DNA from: Bremia lactucae
Taxonomy: Eukaryota > Oomycota > Peronosporomycetes > Peronosporales > Peronosporaceae
DNA length: 64,000 nt
Assembly: GCF_004359215.1 (NCBI RefSeq)
Contig: NC_090615.1
Coordinates: 7,723,814-7,787,813 of the forward strand
Direction of reading: 5' to 3'
The notes below the pieces were generated by a model, which saw only the letters and a list, made by a program, of their open reading frames with translations, made no database searches and was not told the DNA's origin. Shown in pieces: positions 20,307 to 30,921 of the stretch (position 1 is its first letter; every line of letters starts with the position of its first letter). The position numbers and the translations under genes are program-made.

Positions 20307-22142
20307 CTAGTTTACAGTCCACCCTGAGCTACTGGTGCTGCGCGGATCAGTTGTAAAAATCGGCGGGTTCAAGCCTTGAGGCTCATCAAGATAATCCTCC
20401 TCTAGGATTGGCATATTAGTACCGCGGTTCATGTCAAAAGTACTAGATAAGGGCAAGCTAGTACCGGGGTCTGCAGAAAAGTCACTAAAGTTGCTGTCTC
20501 TGTCGGGGCATCGGACCTGTTTATTATCATATTCCCAATCTGTCTCATCGTCGTAGCCTGACTGAAATGAAAACTTGCTGGTATCGGAAGGCCGTGAGTT
20601 CGCAACATTTTCATTTAAATCTGCGAAGCTGGCACGATCGTAGGGATTTAGCGAAAAGGATCCACCACTTTGTCGTGATTCTGCCATTTGGTCAGGACCC
20701 ACTCGGATGGTGTCGCTGAATACGCCACTATTCGCGGCATTGACAGCAAGGTAGGATGGCCCACTATTACTAGTGCTGTAGTCCCCGCTCATATCTGTAC
20801 CTTGCACTGTTGCGGGTTTCTTGTGAGACAAGAAATTTGACGATGCAAGAGTATAAACGCTTGACCGGTCAAAACCACGCACGGGTTGCCGAAACGGTAT
20901 TGCCTTTGTACTAACATTGTTAATGCTTCGTTTCTTCATGTAACAAAAAAGCAATCCTATCAGCAAGATTACCGCACCAATGCCAATACCAACGTAAAGA
21001 AAGACGTAGCTATCGCCACTGCCACCAATCACAGAAACTGTTACGCTCGAGTATATGGCCATGTCAAGGCGCTCACCATCCACAGCGGCCATGGCAACTC
21101 GACCGAACATCGTATAAAGGCCAGAACTAGTGAAAGTATAGCTTGTCAAGTAGCTGACGGCGTTGCTTGTGAGGTTCATATCGTCAAATTCAGCGATGGA
21201 AAACGTAGTTGATTCCTCACCCGTATACGTTGAGCAGTTGGCACCAACTAAATTTCGCTGGCATCCCGAAAAGACTGCTACAGGCACGATAGAATAGAGA
21301 TTGCTCCGTGGATTCCTGATAGCATCAGTCTTTGAAATTTCTGCAATCAGTGTTGAGTCGTCAGCGGATGTGTCCGAAATGTCCACCTTCCATTCAATAC
21401 CAATTGTTTCACCGACAAATACTTCCGAAGAAGAAAGCGACATCGACATTGAACCAGGACAGTAGTCATCCGAACGAATAGTGAGGTCTCCTGAAACGCT
21501 GGGATCGAATACAGACACATCCTTTGCCGTCCAGCAGTATGTAGTAGTTCCATCCGTGGCAATGCTGTTAGGTGCCGTTCCAGCGACATCTCCAATTTGG
21601 ACGGGGAAGAACGTTACGAAGTCAGCGCGAGAGTTGCCGCCAACATTAATTACAATATGAACATATCCAGTATACTTTCCGTCTTTCGGGACCACGAGCT
21701 CTTCAGAGCCAAAAACGGCCACTTTGTCGTTAAAATTGGTTGGATTGTTGCGAGATGAATAGTAACTTGAGCTTTTGCTGGACTTCAAGAAGATGTCGCA
21801 CGAGCGCCAATCGCATATGACTACGTTGGCCACAGCCACATCATAAGTCGCCTGGCCTGAAAGCTCAGCTGACGCATTAGTATGTTCCAGTAAATAGTCG
21901 GGAACAGGTACGCGCACGATGGGAGTCGGAAATTCGAAATTGGGATCGGCGAACGATGTGTCCACTGTGGCGGTGTAACGCAGAGGAATTAAAGCGTTCT
22001 TTTCCAAATTGTTGGCCACGTCTACGCGGATTGTTATAGGACACAAGTTTTCCTGCTTCTCCTCCAGCACTTGGTATTTAACGAGCTCCTCCTCGGAATA
22101 TTTTTGCGAGATGTAGTAGCAATACGTCGTACTCCCGTCCAT
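20307..22142 (-). CDS. Single-pass membrane protein with repeated extracellular Cys modules, probably missing its first exon
   Basis: 611 residues from the ATG at 22142. Residues 1-385 look extracellular, rich in Ser, Thr, Val and Asp, with Cys pairs. The module DGSTTYCYY at the start recurs as DGTTTYCWT near residue 197, each followed by a Cys-Pro motif (NLCPITIRV, DYCPGSMSM). One membrane helix is at about residues 387-409 (YVFLYVGIGIGAVILLIGLL), followed by CYMKKRS. The cytoplasmic tail of about 200 residues is Ser/Asp-rich. There is no signal peptide. A good acceptor (tgcag) lies just upstream and the frame is open back to it, so a 5' exon carrying the signal peptide is likely but I could not place it. 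Family not recognised. Confidence 0.7.
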   Translation of the reverse strand: MDGSTTYCYYISQKYSEEELVKYQVLEEKQENLCPITIRVDVANNLEKNALIPLRYTATVDTSFADPNFEFPTPIVRVPVPDYLLEHTNASAELSGQATYDVAVANVVICDWRSCDIFLKSSKSSSYYSSRNNPTNFNDKVAVFGSEELVVPKDGKYTGYVHIVINVGGNSRADFVTFFPVQIGDVAGTAPNSIATDGTTTYCWTAKDVSVFDPSVSGDLTIRSDDYCPGSMSMSLSSSEVFVGETIGIEWKVDISDTSADDSTLIAEISKTDAIRNPRSNLYSIVPVAVFSGCQRNLVGANCSTYTGEESTTFSIAEFDDMNLTSNAVSYLTSYTFTSSGLYTMFGRVAMAAVDGERLDMAIYSSVTVSVIGGSGDSYVFLYVGIGIGAVILLIGLLFCYMKKRSINNVSTKAIPFRQPVRGFDRSSVYTLASSNFLSHKKPATVQGTDMSGDYSTSNSGPSYLAVNAANSGVFSDTIRVGPDQMAESRQSGGSFSLNPYDRASFADLNENVANSRPSDTSKFSFQSGYDDETDWEYDNKQVRCPDRDSNFSDFSADPGTSLPLSSTFDMNRGTNMPILEEDYLDEPQGLNPPIFTTDPRSTSSSGWTVN

Positions 22143-22713
22143 TTTAAAAGTAACCCTGCACCATGGTCAATAGTAGCGCTAGTAAGCACCTAAGAGTACA
22201 AGCTAGGAAATAACGATTCGACGTACATGTCGGCTCAAGTTCTCGCAAGGACCCAAAGGAATTGCGACAATGGAAGTGGGCTAGAAATGGCGTCTGTGAC
22301 GCCCTTCGTGTTTGTTTTGGAACTGTGTGTTTAGAACGACGTAAATAAGTTTAAGTGCGATTAAATATCACAATAAGCATTGGCTTAAGTTTTTGTTCGG
22401 AAAAATAAATGCTTCTTTATAGTGTTGATCAATCTTTTTTGAGTATTTGGTTTGCTAAACAAACGCATATAAACTCATAATAATGAGCTTGACAAGAAAG
22501 AGAGAAGATTTTATCAAGTTTCGCAGACGGAGCAAAAGTTATAACTGTTTAAAAATCGAGCCAAATTTGAACATTTTAGTATGGGATTTTAAATAGGATA
22601 CGTTGGACAAAATTCATAAACGTACAGTTCAGTGTTTGAGTGATTGTTGGCTCTACCAAAGCCGGTATACAATCCAGCGAGTACGACTCAATGGCTTAAA
22701 ATGAAATGCCGCC
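22143..22713. other. Intergenic, AT-rich, no supported gene
   Basis: Probably contains the missing first exon and promoter of the membrane protein gene at 22142. No repeat or frame can be supported otherwise. Confidence 0.4.
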
Positions 22714-23178
22714 TGTAATGGCCGTTGTTGTGGTACATTTACTTTATGGGTAAGATATCCTTTTATCTAATTTTAAAATAGATATTTACTTAAATCCCAT
22801 TTATTATTGGTAATAAATGTGGTCGCCGCCAGATATAAATCTGCGGCCGAAATCTATTTTTAAATTAGCTAGGGTAAGGTTTTTAGATTTAAATCATTAA
22901 ATAAAGTTCCGTTCCCCTATTGATCTTAAAGCGTTAAGTGCCTTCCTAAGGCTTGCGCATTGATATGTAAGAGATAGAAGCCTTTCTAAGGTATATCCTC
23001 TTGGGCACTAGTTGCCACTTGGTTCTACGAAACCTGAATCCATTGAACTAGGATTCCTTAAGCTCTAATAGCTTGTACGACTCCCTGAGTTGTTAAACCC
23101 ATTAGTTCAATAGAACTAAGTGACTCCTTGAATCTGAAAGTCTTCCTCTGACTTTAGGAGCGAGGTTGCTCCGCTACA
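22714..23178 (+). repeat. 5' LTR of family 2, plus orientation
   Basis: 465 bp, from TGTAATGGC to GGAGCGAGGTTGCTCCGCTACA. It matches the LTR at 43247 and the half LTR at 14537. It is followed at once by CCTGGTAGCACTAGTAG, a candidate primer-binding site, so it is a 5' LTR. Confidence 0.8.
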
Positions 23179-23192
23179 CCTGGTAGCACTAG
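23179..23192 (+). promoter_or_regulatory. Candidate primer-binding site
   Basis: TGGTAGCACT begins two bases after the LTR. The same string follows the 5' LTRs of family 1 and family 4 elements in this window (5038-5029 minus, 60401), which implies priming by a tRNA ending AGTGCTACCA. Confidence 0.55.
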
Positions 23193-23289
23193 TAGTCAAT
23201 CTACGCTTGAGTCTTTAAAAGACTAATTTCTCACGAAATTGGTAGAGGTTCCAGAATAGTCAGGAGCGCAACGCGCCGCTTACGACAAG

Positions 23290-24300
23290 CTCAAAATCTT
23301 ATTCGGGCTTGAGCACGTGGAATTTATTATCTCCCAGGGATCAGAGGTCCTGCATGCAAGGCTTGAAGCCTTTATGCGGTACGAAGCCTCCCGGATTGGT
23401 CAGGTACAGGACCATTTAGCGGCATCTATGCCAACCCGGTACATCTCTGTACCTGACTCAGAGCCGAGGGCTCGCACTGTAAATGTGAAAACACTTGAGG
23501 AAAAAAGGGAGAAAATCTCCCTTTTTGGATTAAGCAGATAGAAATGACCATTGATTCCGCCTTGTTCTTAACAGAACGGCAAAAGGTGGCTATGGCCATT
23601 TCCAAACTTGGAGGTAGAGCCATGGATTGGGCACTATCGTGCAGCACGTCCATAGACGACGCTTAACCCTCATTGGATTCGCGGAAGCAGCAAATGACCA
23701 GCATGTTTGCACCGCCTAATCAGGCTTTTCGCATGCGAGCACGGCTCCTAGCGACTCGACAGGGTAAAAGAACCCTAGGGGACTTTGTTCAGGAGCTGAA
23801 AACTCTCATTGCATCTATACATCAAGACCCGGTGCAAGAAGCAATTGTAGGACCATCTTTACGAGGGGTCTCATGAGGGCGTTGCCCGGACGGAATTATT
23901 CCGACCTCATCCGGCTACGTTCGAAGAGGTAGTCGCCATAGCGCTACGTGCCGAGTTTGACTTAAGTCTGCTCGCGTTAGCACGCCTGTCTACCGAACAA
24001 GCTCTTCGAGCACATGAGTTCCGTCTAATAGAGCGGAACCTATGGATTTAAGCCTCGTTGAGGAAGGAGGGAGACTCTTCAAGCTGTGGAACAGCATAAG
24101 ACCATCCGTAGATGTTATATGTGCGGAAGCACGAAACATTTACGCCCTGCCTGCCCTCTTCGAAATTCGCATAAAGCTCGAAAGAGCTCCAACTCCGACC
24201 TATACCAGAGATTTGGTACGGTGCGGGAAAACGTCGATACCCAGTAGGTGCGGGGCGCCTTACTGGGGAAGACCTAGGCTCTGTTGAACCTCAAGGAGGT
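23290..24300 (+). pseudogene. gypsy gag remnant (family 2 element)
   Basis: Frame-broken gag with recognisable pieces in order: FIISQGSEVLHARLEAFMRY, LREK-like/ISLFGLSR, KVAMAISKLGGRAMDWAL, QQMTSMFAPPNQAFRMRARL, TRQGKRTLGDFVQELKTLI, then PMDLSLVEE and a CCHC-like part CYMCGSTKH...CPL (reading across frames around 24115-24160). At least five frame changes and stops. Confidence 0.65.
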
Positions 24301-24333
24301 GAGAATAAACAGAACCTAGCCCCAATTAGCTCG

Positions 24334-24801
24334 GTGCTCAATGGCACGGGGCGAGAGTACAAGCCTGGCTTGCTAGTCGCTCAAGCGACTGTAAAGGGCT
24401 TTGATAAGCCGTGGTCAATTTTAATTGACTCAGGAGCGTCTTGCAACTATGCTCGACGCCTTTCCCTTGAAGTAAGTCAACAATGCGTTGAGGCGCTTAG
24501 AGCACATGAAGGTGATACAATCAGTGTTCGCTTAGCGACTGGGACTCGTGTCACTACCAAAGTTCCATTGAACTTAGGTATAAAGTTTCTGGATTTTGAC
24601 AGTATGGAACGCTGTCTCGTCCTTGATTTGGATTCGAGATATGATCTCATCCTTGGTATGGCCTGGTTAGAACACCATGAGCCATGGATCGATTGGAGGT
24701 CTAAGACCTTAGGCGCCACGTGCAATGTTTCTAGCAAAGTTTTGGAAAGTCATGAACCGATCTTTGCTAGGCACCAAAACGCTATTGGCGCGAATCATTG
24801 A
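24334..24801 (+). pseudogene. gypsy retropepsin domain, open frame
   Basis: 155 codons open. The aspartic protease active site is intact as LIDSGASCNY. Then ISVRLATGTRVTTKVPLNLG, a flap-like region, and YDLILGMAWLEHHEPWIDW, the usual end of this protease. It is part of a polyprotein (no own ATG at its start) downstream of gag. The element switches strand soon after: the next pol domain (RT) is on the minus strand. Confidence 0.75.
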
Positions 24802-25022
24802 ATGAGTCTGTCAGTGTTTTAGACATTGGCATGTCTGAGCTAATAACCTCTAATGTTAAAAACATTAATTCTGAGCCCGACTTAGCGGAAATAAGTGGAA
24901 CGGCATGAACTCCGTCGAGTGACACTCGTTATAATAACGATTCACTAAATGCTGAAAGCATTGTTGGCCTAAGGCCGATTCATCAAGGGTGCAATATCCC
25001 TGAGATACGTGGAGTGGCACGT

Positions 25023-26000
25023 CTAAGTCCACCGAGTATGGTCGGCCGAGGTGGCATCATACTGAGTGTCAGTAGAGACACTGTTGGCGGTTCGCCAGGA
25101 CCTCAAGGGTGCAATATCCCTGAGATACGTGGAGTCCATTGTGCAATTGCACGAATCTTCTCCGAATCCGCACGGATCCACCCTTTTCAATGAAACATCC
25201 AAAAAGGGAATCTCTTCCGCCCCAAAGAAACACTTGTTTATGCTCTCAAAAAGTCGATCCTCGCGCATACACATCAACACCGCTCGAAGGTGCTCTATAT
25301 GCACCTGAACATTCGCTTTACCCCCTTCAGCCTTGCTGTGGGCGAATATATTGTCAAAATGCGTCTGCTTGAAGTGTTGCATCGGCGGAAAGAGTTGCGT
25401 TACCAGTCTATTTAACGCAGCTGGAGCGTTGGAAATCTTCTGGGGCATTCCCACATTTGACTGGAAGTACACTCACAGCTGTAAGAGGAATATCGAATTC
25501 TCTCATGAGTAGTTGATAATGGCCGTCGACCATGTCGAGCGAGCTAAAAATACTGCATCCGGCCATGTTGTTCTGCAACACATCCTTCCGAGGAATTGGC
25601 GTAGATGCCGGAATCGGGACCACATTCAGCTGATTAGAAGCATAAACCATGCGTCATTTCCAATGGGTTTACGCACACCAAACGTCGGAGACGAGTGTGG
25701 CGACTTCGACTCTCGAACTAGGCCTTATGCGTGCTCTACCGCAAAGAAAGCGTCAATAACGTAAGACAACGTCCACTTGCTCCTTGGGCAGTGGCCATTG
25801 GCGCGTAGTACAGTATTGTGTATCCGGCTCCAGGTCGATCTCGTGGCGTAAGAATCTGATCGGGAGGTAACACCGAGGGAGGGTCTTCCAAGACTACATC
25901 TGCAAACTCCTTCAACAGAGATAAAATGGATCTCTTGCATCCTTCAGGATGGCCGAGCATACCTCTTCGGACCATGAGCGTTGCTTTAATCGTCACACAC
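25023..26000 (-). pseudogene. gypsy reverse transcriptase remnant, inverted relative to gag-protease
   Basis: Minus-strand pieces in order: LLKEFADVVLEDPPSVLPPD, PIPASTPIPRKDVL, FSSLDMVDGHYQLLMREFDI and PLTAVS, then GNAPEDFQR, HFDNIFAHSKAEGGKANVQV, HLRAVLMCMREDRLFESINK and EIPFLDVSLKR. The palm motif reads HFDNIFA where YFDDIFV is usual, so the second Asp is lost. Frameshifts separate the pieces. Its orientation is opposite to the gag-protease at 23.3-24.8 kb, so either it comes from another element or an inversion occurred. Confidence 0.8.
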
Positions 26001-26948
26001 CTCCGGGTCCATAACCGAATAGGTGCTCAACTCCAACAGACGTCGCTTCCAGACGTATGAGGACCACATGCTCTAGCGAATCCTCCTTTAGGTCCGCAAG
26101 GAATCCCCTTTGGGATATCTCCTCAAGCTCATACAACTCTTCGAGCTTAGAAAGCGGTTTCACCGCAATCCCGTCAATGTCATGTCGATCCGCGACTATG
26201 ACTTCAATTCAGGAGCTGAACCAGCCCCATCTTGTGCGTATCGCCGTGCTCTTACGCATTCCTGTGTGGGAACTGAGCCAGTCTCACCGCCTTGTACGCG
26301 CTGTCCCACAACTGCGATATCCTGTGAAGGAGTGAGCTCATCTTATTCACGTGCGCGTCGCCCAGCGACTGCGTCTTCCTGGGTGGAGACTGACTCAGCC
26401 TCATCACCCTAACGCGTCGTCTAACGACTTCGATTTCCTGTAAAGGAGTGAACCCACCTTCTTCACGTGTGCGTCGCTCAACGATAGCGTCTTCAAGAAT
26501 GGTAGTTGCCACAAAATCACCGCTTGCCCCCCCCCCTACGGTCACGTCTTCCGGTAAAGGAGGAAGCGCATCTCCTTCACAAACGTGTCGCCGAGCGACA
26601 TCGCCTCTTGGGAAGTAGTGACCGCAGCACTTTTCTGTGTGCAACCGTGGGCGGTTGCGCCTTTTAAGATGAAAGAAGAAACACGACTCCTTCATTTGCG
26701 CGTCGCACAGCGACAGCGACTTCCTGAACAGTAAGGACAGCAGCACTACCACTTGCGCAACCACCCTCGATCGCGACTTCCGTTGTGGAGGGTGACCCAG
26801 CCTCAATACCTACTAAGGCCCTAGTCGATACTCGACGGTCTTCTTCATGCACCACCTCCGCCGAATCGGCAAAGAGGCGTTCCGAGCGTGGAATGCGATG
26901 TTCGCGCAAAAATCCATCGCGTGACGAGGAGGGGACATAACCCACCAA
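26001..26948 (-). pseudogene. Protease-RT linker region with degenerate internal repeats
   Basis: Minus frames with charged, low-complexity sequence (EDRRVSTRALVGIEAG, EEGGFTPLQEIEVVRRR, SLGDAHVNKMSSLLHRISQL). On DNA, a unit of about 60 bp carrying GCGTCGCnnAGCGACnnCG recurs irregularly between 26240 and 26740. It joins the LTR at 26950 on the right. No catalytic domain is seen. Confidence 0.5.
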
Positions 26949-26949
26949 G

Positions 26950-27460
26950 TGTAACGGGCTAAAGTTGCCCTAATGTTACACAGTCCCCGTTAAGTAGACT
27001 TGGTGTACTTAAGGGGATGGTCAATTACTAAACAATAGTAATTAGACCCAGCACTCGGGTGTGGTGCACATTTGTGACCAACCCTTGTGTATGTGATGCA
27101 CATGGGTGCATTCACATTAGGAGGGATGACGCCCAGCGTCATCCGTGATGACGGCTAGCGTCATCCGCTACGCGAGGTATCTAGAAAGATATGCTCGCAA
27201 TACACAATAAATGTTATCTATAGAGATAACATTTTAACTGGTAAAAATCGGTATTTGTATTTAATTCTATTAAACATAGATCAGTCTGAAAACTACTTCC
27301 TACTTGGTAAGTGCGCACGAGGAGACGGATTACCGCTCCCGTGACGACACTTAACCAGAGATCTAAGTGTGTTGGGTGAGGTCGCTAACGCGCCCACCAC
27401 AACTACCTCACTGCACGCAAGAGAAGCAGGTTAAACCGCTTCCTCGCTGTGCTAGGGTGT
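26950..27460 (+). repeat. LTR of family 3, running into assembly gap
   Basis: It starts TGTAACGGGCTAAAGTTGCC, and the second copy at 30544 is nearly identical for 380 bp. Inside are CCCCGTTAAG..CTTAAGGGG and repeated GATGACG units. The far end is lost in the gap, so orientation and full length are uncertain; at least 511 bp. Confidence 0.65.
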
Positions 27461-27560
27461 NNNNNNNNNNNNNNNNNNNNNNNNNNNNNNNNNNNNNNNN
27501 NNNNNNNNNNNNNNNNNNNNNNNNNNNNNNNNNNNNNNNNNNNNNNNNNNNNNNNNNNNN
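27461..27560. other. Assembly gap (100 N)
   Basis: 100 N between a family 3 LTR and an RNase H remnant. Confidence 0.98.
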
Positions 27561-27561
27561 T

Positions 27562-28280
27562 TGTCATGAAATACGCACTGGCTAAATTTAAGGTTTATCT
27601 CCTAGGAGATAGACCGTTCATCGTATATACGGTCCATGAGTCATTACGCACGACCGTAAGTAGCCCATACCTCTCACAAAGAATGGCGAGGTGCCTATCC
27701 TTCTTCGCGAAAAAATGTCTCCGTGGAACGTGAACCAGGACAACTTAATGTCGTTGCTGGTGCGTTATCACGCCGACCCGAATTCGATTCGGCCGTGCAC
27801 TCCAACAGCGATTGCTCCGACGTCGACATCAATCGTGTCGTTGGTAACTTCGACGCGTGATGAGCATGAGCCAGAACTGGTTTTTCTCGTCCGAATCCCC
27901 CTCCCTTAAACTAGAGGATCCCTCTAATTGGATGGGTACGCGTTGTAGACGCATGCACCGAATTATTGATGGCGAATTCGATCATCGCTGAAAGATACAG
28001 AGCAAATGAGTCAGCAGAGAAATTCCTGCTGGCTCGAGAATCAGTAATCCGTTTCATACAAGATTGCTAACGTGGTGGACCGTCAGAAACGGAACGCAGA
28101 CAAACATGGAAGAGCAAACCTTCTTTCATTTAAAATTAATGAACTAGTATTACTCTACGGTAAACTTACCTTAGCGTGAGTCACCAATGTGGGTATCAGT
28201 TAACTGCTACCCAAGTTCATCGGACCTTTCCGTGTACTGCATCACAGAGGCAATGCCTACACAATAGAATTGCCACGATC
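27562..28280 (+). pseudogene. gypsy RNase H and integrase tail with an inverted segment
   Basis: RNase H is plus (VMKYALAKFKVYLLGDRPFI, RCLSFFAKK). From about 27830 to 28000 the sequence matches the integrase C-terminal region of the first element in the same orientation as that minus-strand element, so here this piece is inverted relative to its neighbours. From 28000 the plus direction resumes with AEKFLLARESVIRFIQD and an integrase tail (GPFRVLHHRGNAYTIEL-like reading near 28225-28270). Most core integrase sequence is missing. Confidence 0.6.
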
Positions 28281-28722
28281 CTACATTTTACGTTGGTCGG
28301 CTCCGCCCATACCGTCAGTACGCGATTTGTTACGAGTACGGATCTGACCACCCTTTTCAAGAATCCCTAAAAGATTCTTGTGCGCATGAACCAGATTCTC
28401 ATGTTGAATCTGGAGATTCTCATGTCTGGAGATTCTCGTGCCGGGTCCGGGGATCCTTGAAACCGCGATTAGCGGACGATAGCTCATCACAAAGAGCGTG
28501 ATATGTCCGTTCGTACTCCAACATGGAGTACGCACTGTTCGAACGGTTGGAATACCGTTCGATATAGTGAGCCTGCACCGTCTGCTCCAACGAGGGACGC
28601 TTACCACGCTCATGATCCAGTCCTTCCTCCAATTTATGGAGGAAGTGATCGAATTTGTCAATCTTCGACTCTAGATCTAGCACACGGTTCGGATCTAATT
28701 TTCCCTCCTCCACCACAACCAT
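28281..28722 (-). pseudogene. Antisense accessory ORF, coiled-coil part
   Basis: Minus-strand reading shows LESKIDKFDHFLHKLEEGLD, ERGKRPSLEQTVQAHYIER, SAYSMLEYERTYHALCDELS, then after a short tandem duplication near 28430, IQHENLVHAHKNLLGILEKG and RTDGMGGADQRKM with a stop at 28281. It aligns over its length with 181-567, which lies in the same position of another element. It is antisense to the plus-strand pol here. Confidence 0.5.
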
Positions 28723-28896
28723 TGGTGGATTCCACGATGGTCAACTTCTCCTTGTCGAACGTATTTATAGCCAGCGTGATGTGAAGGGGCAGCGAATGAG
28801 TTATCTTGTTTACTGGCGCGGTCATCCACCTTCACATGACAGCTGGGAGCCTCGTTACCAGGCCTCGTCCGTCAGTATGTCGAGACCCATTCGATA
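28690..28896 (+). pseudogene. Chromodomain of gypsy integrase
   Basis: PPPPQPLVDS precedes a frameshift, then LLVERIYSQRDVKGQRMSYL, VYWRGHPPSHDSWEPRYQ. This is the W..RG..P..DSWEP core of a chromodomain, which steers integration to marked chromatin. It follows the coiled-coil region and precedes the N-terminal part of the antisense accessory frame. Confidence 0.8.
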
Positions 28897-28996
28897 GATA
28901 GGAAGGTCCATCGGAAAACACGCGCCCCTGGCGCCTGTAAATTGATTGCAAGAAGTCAATCGCATCGCGCTTCTCGTTAGAGATGCGAGCCGATCC

Positions 28997-29950
28997 TCAG
29001 GGCGAAGAAAGGGGATAAACATCCATTTTTACTCGCTTCGTGTTGTCAACACAACACGGACAGGGATCACCCCACGCAAGGCATGGAAGTCCTGCCTCAC
29101 GATACAACCGATGCAGTTTATACCTTGCACCGGTTGGAGTTCGTTTCTCAAACTTAACGCGAATCGCGTTAAGTCTTTGAAGCCAGGCTTCGCGTCCAAT
29201 GTCTTTGACATTGTGAATAAACGCGCTCAAGGTTGCATAAGCGAGACTTCATCTCGCTTATTGTTGCCACTATACCATCGATGCTTGAAAACAGCATCGA
29301 ATTAAAAATCTTCCTCAGCGCGAAATTTCTTCGCGCTAGAATCAAGGTTATGTAGCTTTGTCACAATAAATTAGGGATATTTATTGTGAGGGAGTAGTGT
29401 CTCGAGACAAGCTATTCATTAGCTGCTCGGGCAAAAGCCACGGCTTTTTCTCAAGGGCAAGACGAGACATTATATTGTCTACGACCCCCTGAGTGGTACC
29501 CACTGAAGCAGGGGTACCACAAGAACTTTTCTCACGACGGCTTACGCCATCGTCATCACCAGGCACAGAAATTTGTGCGGGTGACGGCTCTGGAGATGGT
29601 GCTGGCGATGAGGATTCATCCTCATCTTCGGAACCGAACATGCTGTAGCGAATGCTACCAGCACGTCTTCTCGAATGATCTCCCTCATTCGAAGGCTCAT
29701 TGTCAGCCGCCTGACGATGATCAGGCGACTGTTCTTTTCTCCCTGAGTCGGCCATTTCGTCTGACTCGCATTCGTAGTCGACCTCCAAAGTGGGGTCGCA
29801 TTTTCGTGGTGCATCACCATGTGCATCCGCAACATTAAGAGTTGCGGGAGAAGATGACACTGCGGCAGACGGAACGTCTGGCCGCAAGAGACAATAATGC
29901 GCAGCCGAAGGCGTCGCACTATTCGCATACCGCTTGGACTTGTTAACCAT
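28997..29950 (-). CDS. Antisense accessory ORF, N-terminal and middle parts
   Basis: The main frame runs from ATG 29950 to 29381 (189 codons): MVNKSKRYANSATPSAAH, a Ser/Ala stretch, DPTLEVDYECESDEMADSG, SPDHRQAADNEPSNEGDHS, acidic SMFGSEDEDESSSPAPSP, PGDDDGVSRREKSSCGTPAS and LALEKKPWLLPEQ. In a second frame (29230-28997) NVKDIGREAWLQRLNAI, FEKRTPTGARYKLHRLYREA and GLPCLAWGDPCPCC follow. The Cys-containing end recurs at 50.2 and 55.7 kb. It is antisense to the element's pol and points inward from the 3' LTR at 30065. The best-preserved copy of the N-terminus in the window. Confidence 0.55.
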
Positions 29951-30064
29951 GCTATAGAGTTAAAAATGATGATTCTGACTAATCAACATCGTTTTAAATT
30001 AAGTGGTCTTATAGTGACCACTCTATCCAACAGTCAGAGTGATTGTCGCTTAAGGAAGGAGTGA

Positions 30065-30476
30065 TGTAACGGGGGTGTATCGTTACATGAAAGGTTGTTA
30101 ATTAATATATTATCTAACAGGTAGAAATTATTTGGAGAATATTATTTTACATGGTAATAGTCTAAAAGCTTATCCATTGGTAGATATAGACCATTATACC
30201 TACTTTCTTTGCGGTCCAGTCAGCGCTGGACGAACGCAAAGAGATAGATAGATAAGACTTTATTACATGTTTTGTATTAGTTTATAATTTAGTTAGTATT
30301 AAATAGATAGAAAAAGAAGAACTTAATTATATTAAATACATTTTTTTAATTTGCCATCTTCAAAGTAAGTGCTAGAAAAGAGTCTTCTAATGCCCGTACT
30401 AGTGTACGTGAAGTGACGTGAGGCACCACTCGCACTGAAGCAGTGCGAAGTGGACAAGTCGTAGTGCCCCGTTACA
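30065..30476 (+). repeat. 3' LTR (family 1), plus orientation
   Basis: 412 bp, TGTAACGGGG to CCCCGTTACA, preceded by the polypurine-like TTAAGGAAGGAGTGA. It belongs to the GCGGTCCAGTCAGC subtype. One of the twin hairpins near the end is deleted. Confidence 0.85.
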
Positions 30477-30540
30477 AACCAGGTGTAATGGGGCACCTTT
30501 CACTAGTACTGGTAAGTACTAGATGGCCTAACACGAGTTA
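30477..30540 (-). repeat. Terminal fragment of a family 4 LTR plus primer-site remnant, minus orientation
   Basis: The minus reading is CTAGTACTTACCAGTACTAG..AGGTGCCCCATTACACCTGG, which matches the LTR end and candidate primer site at 60358-60410. Confidence 0.5.
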
Positions 30541-30543
30541 AAG

Positions 30544-30921
30544 TGTAACGGGCTTAAGTTGCCCTAATGTTACACAGTCCCCGTTAAGTACACTTGGTGT
30601 ACTTAAGGGGATGGTCAATTACTAATTAATAGTAATTAGACCCAACACTCGTGTGTGGTGCACATTTGTGACCAACCCTTGTGGATGTGATGCACATGGG
30701 TGCATTCACATTAGGAGGGATGACGGCTAGCGTCATCCGTTACGCGAGGTATCTATAAGATACGCTCGCAATACATATTAAATTATATTTATAGAGATAT
30801 CATTTTAATTGGTATAAATAGGTATTTTTTATATTTAATTCTATTAAATATAAATCAGTCTGAAAACTACTTTCTACTTGGTAAGTGCGCACGAGGAGAC
30901 GGATTACCGCTCCCGTGACGA
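30544..30921 (+). repeat. LTR of family 3, second copy, cut by gap
   Basis: It starts TGTAACGGGCTTAAGTTGCC and is nearly the same as 26950-27340. One GATGACG repeat is missing compared with the first copy. Confidence 0.65.
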
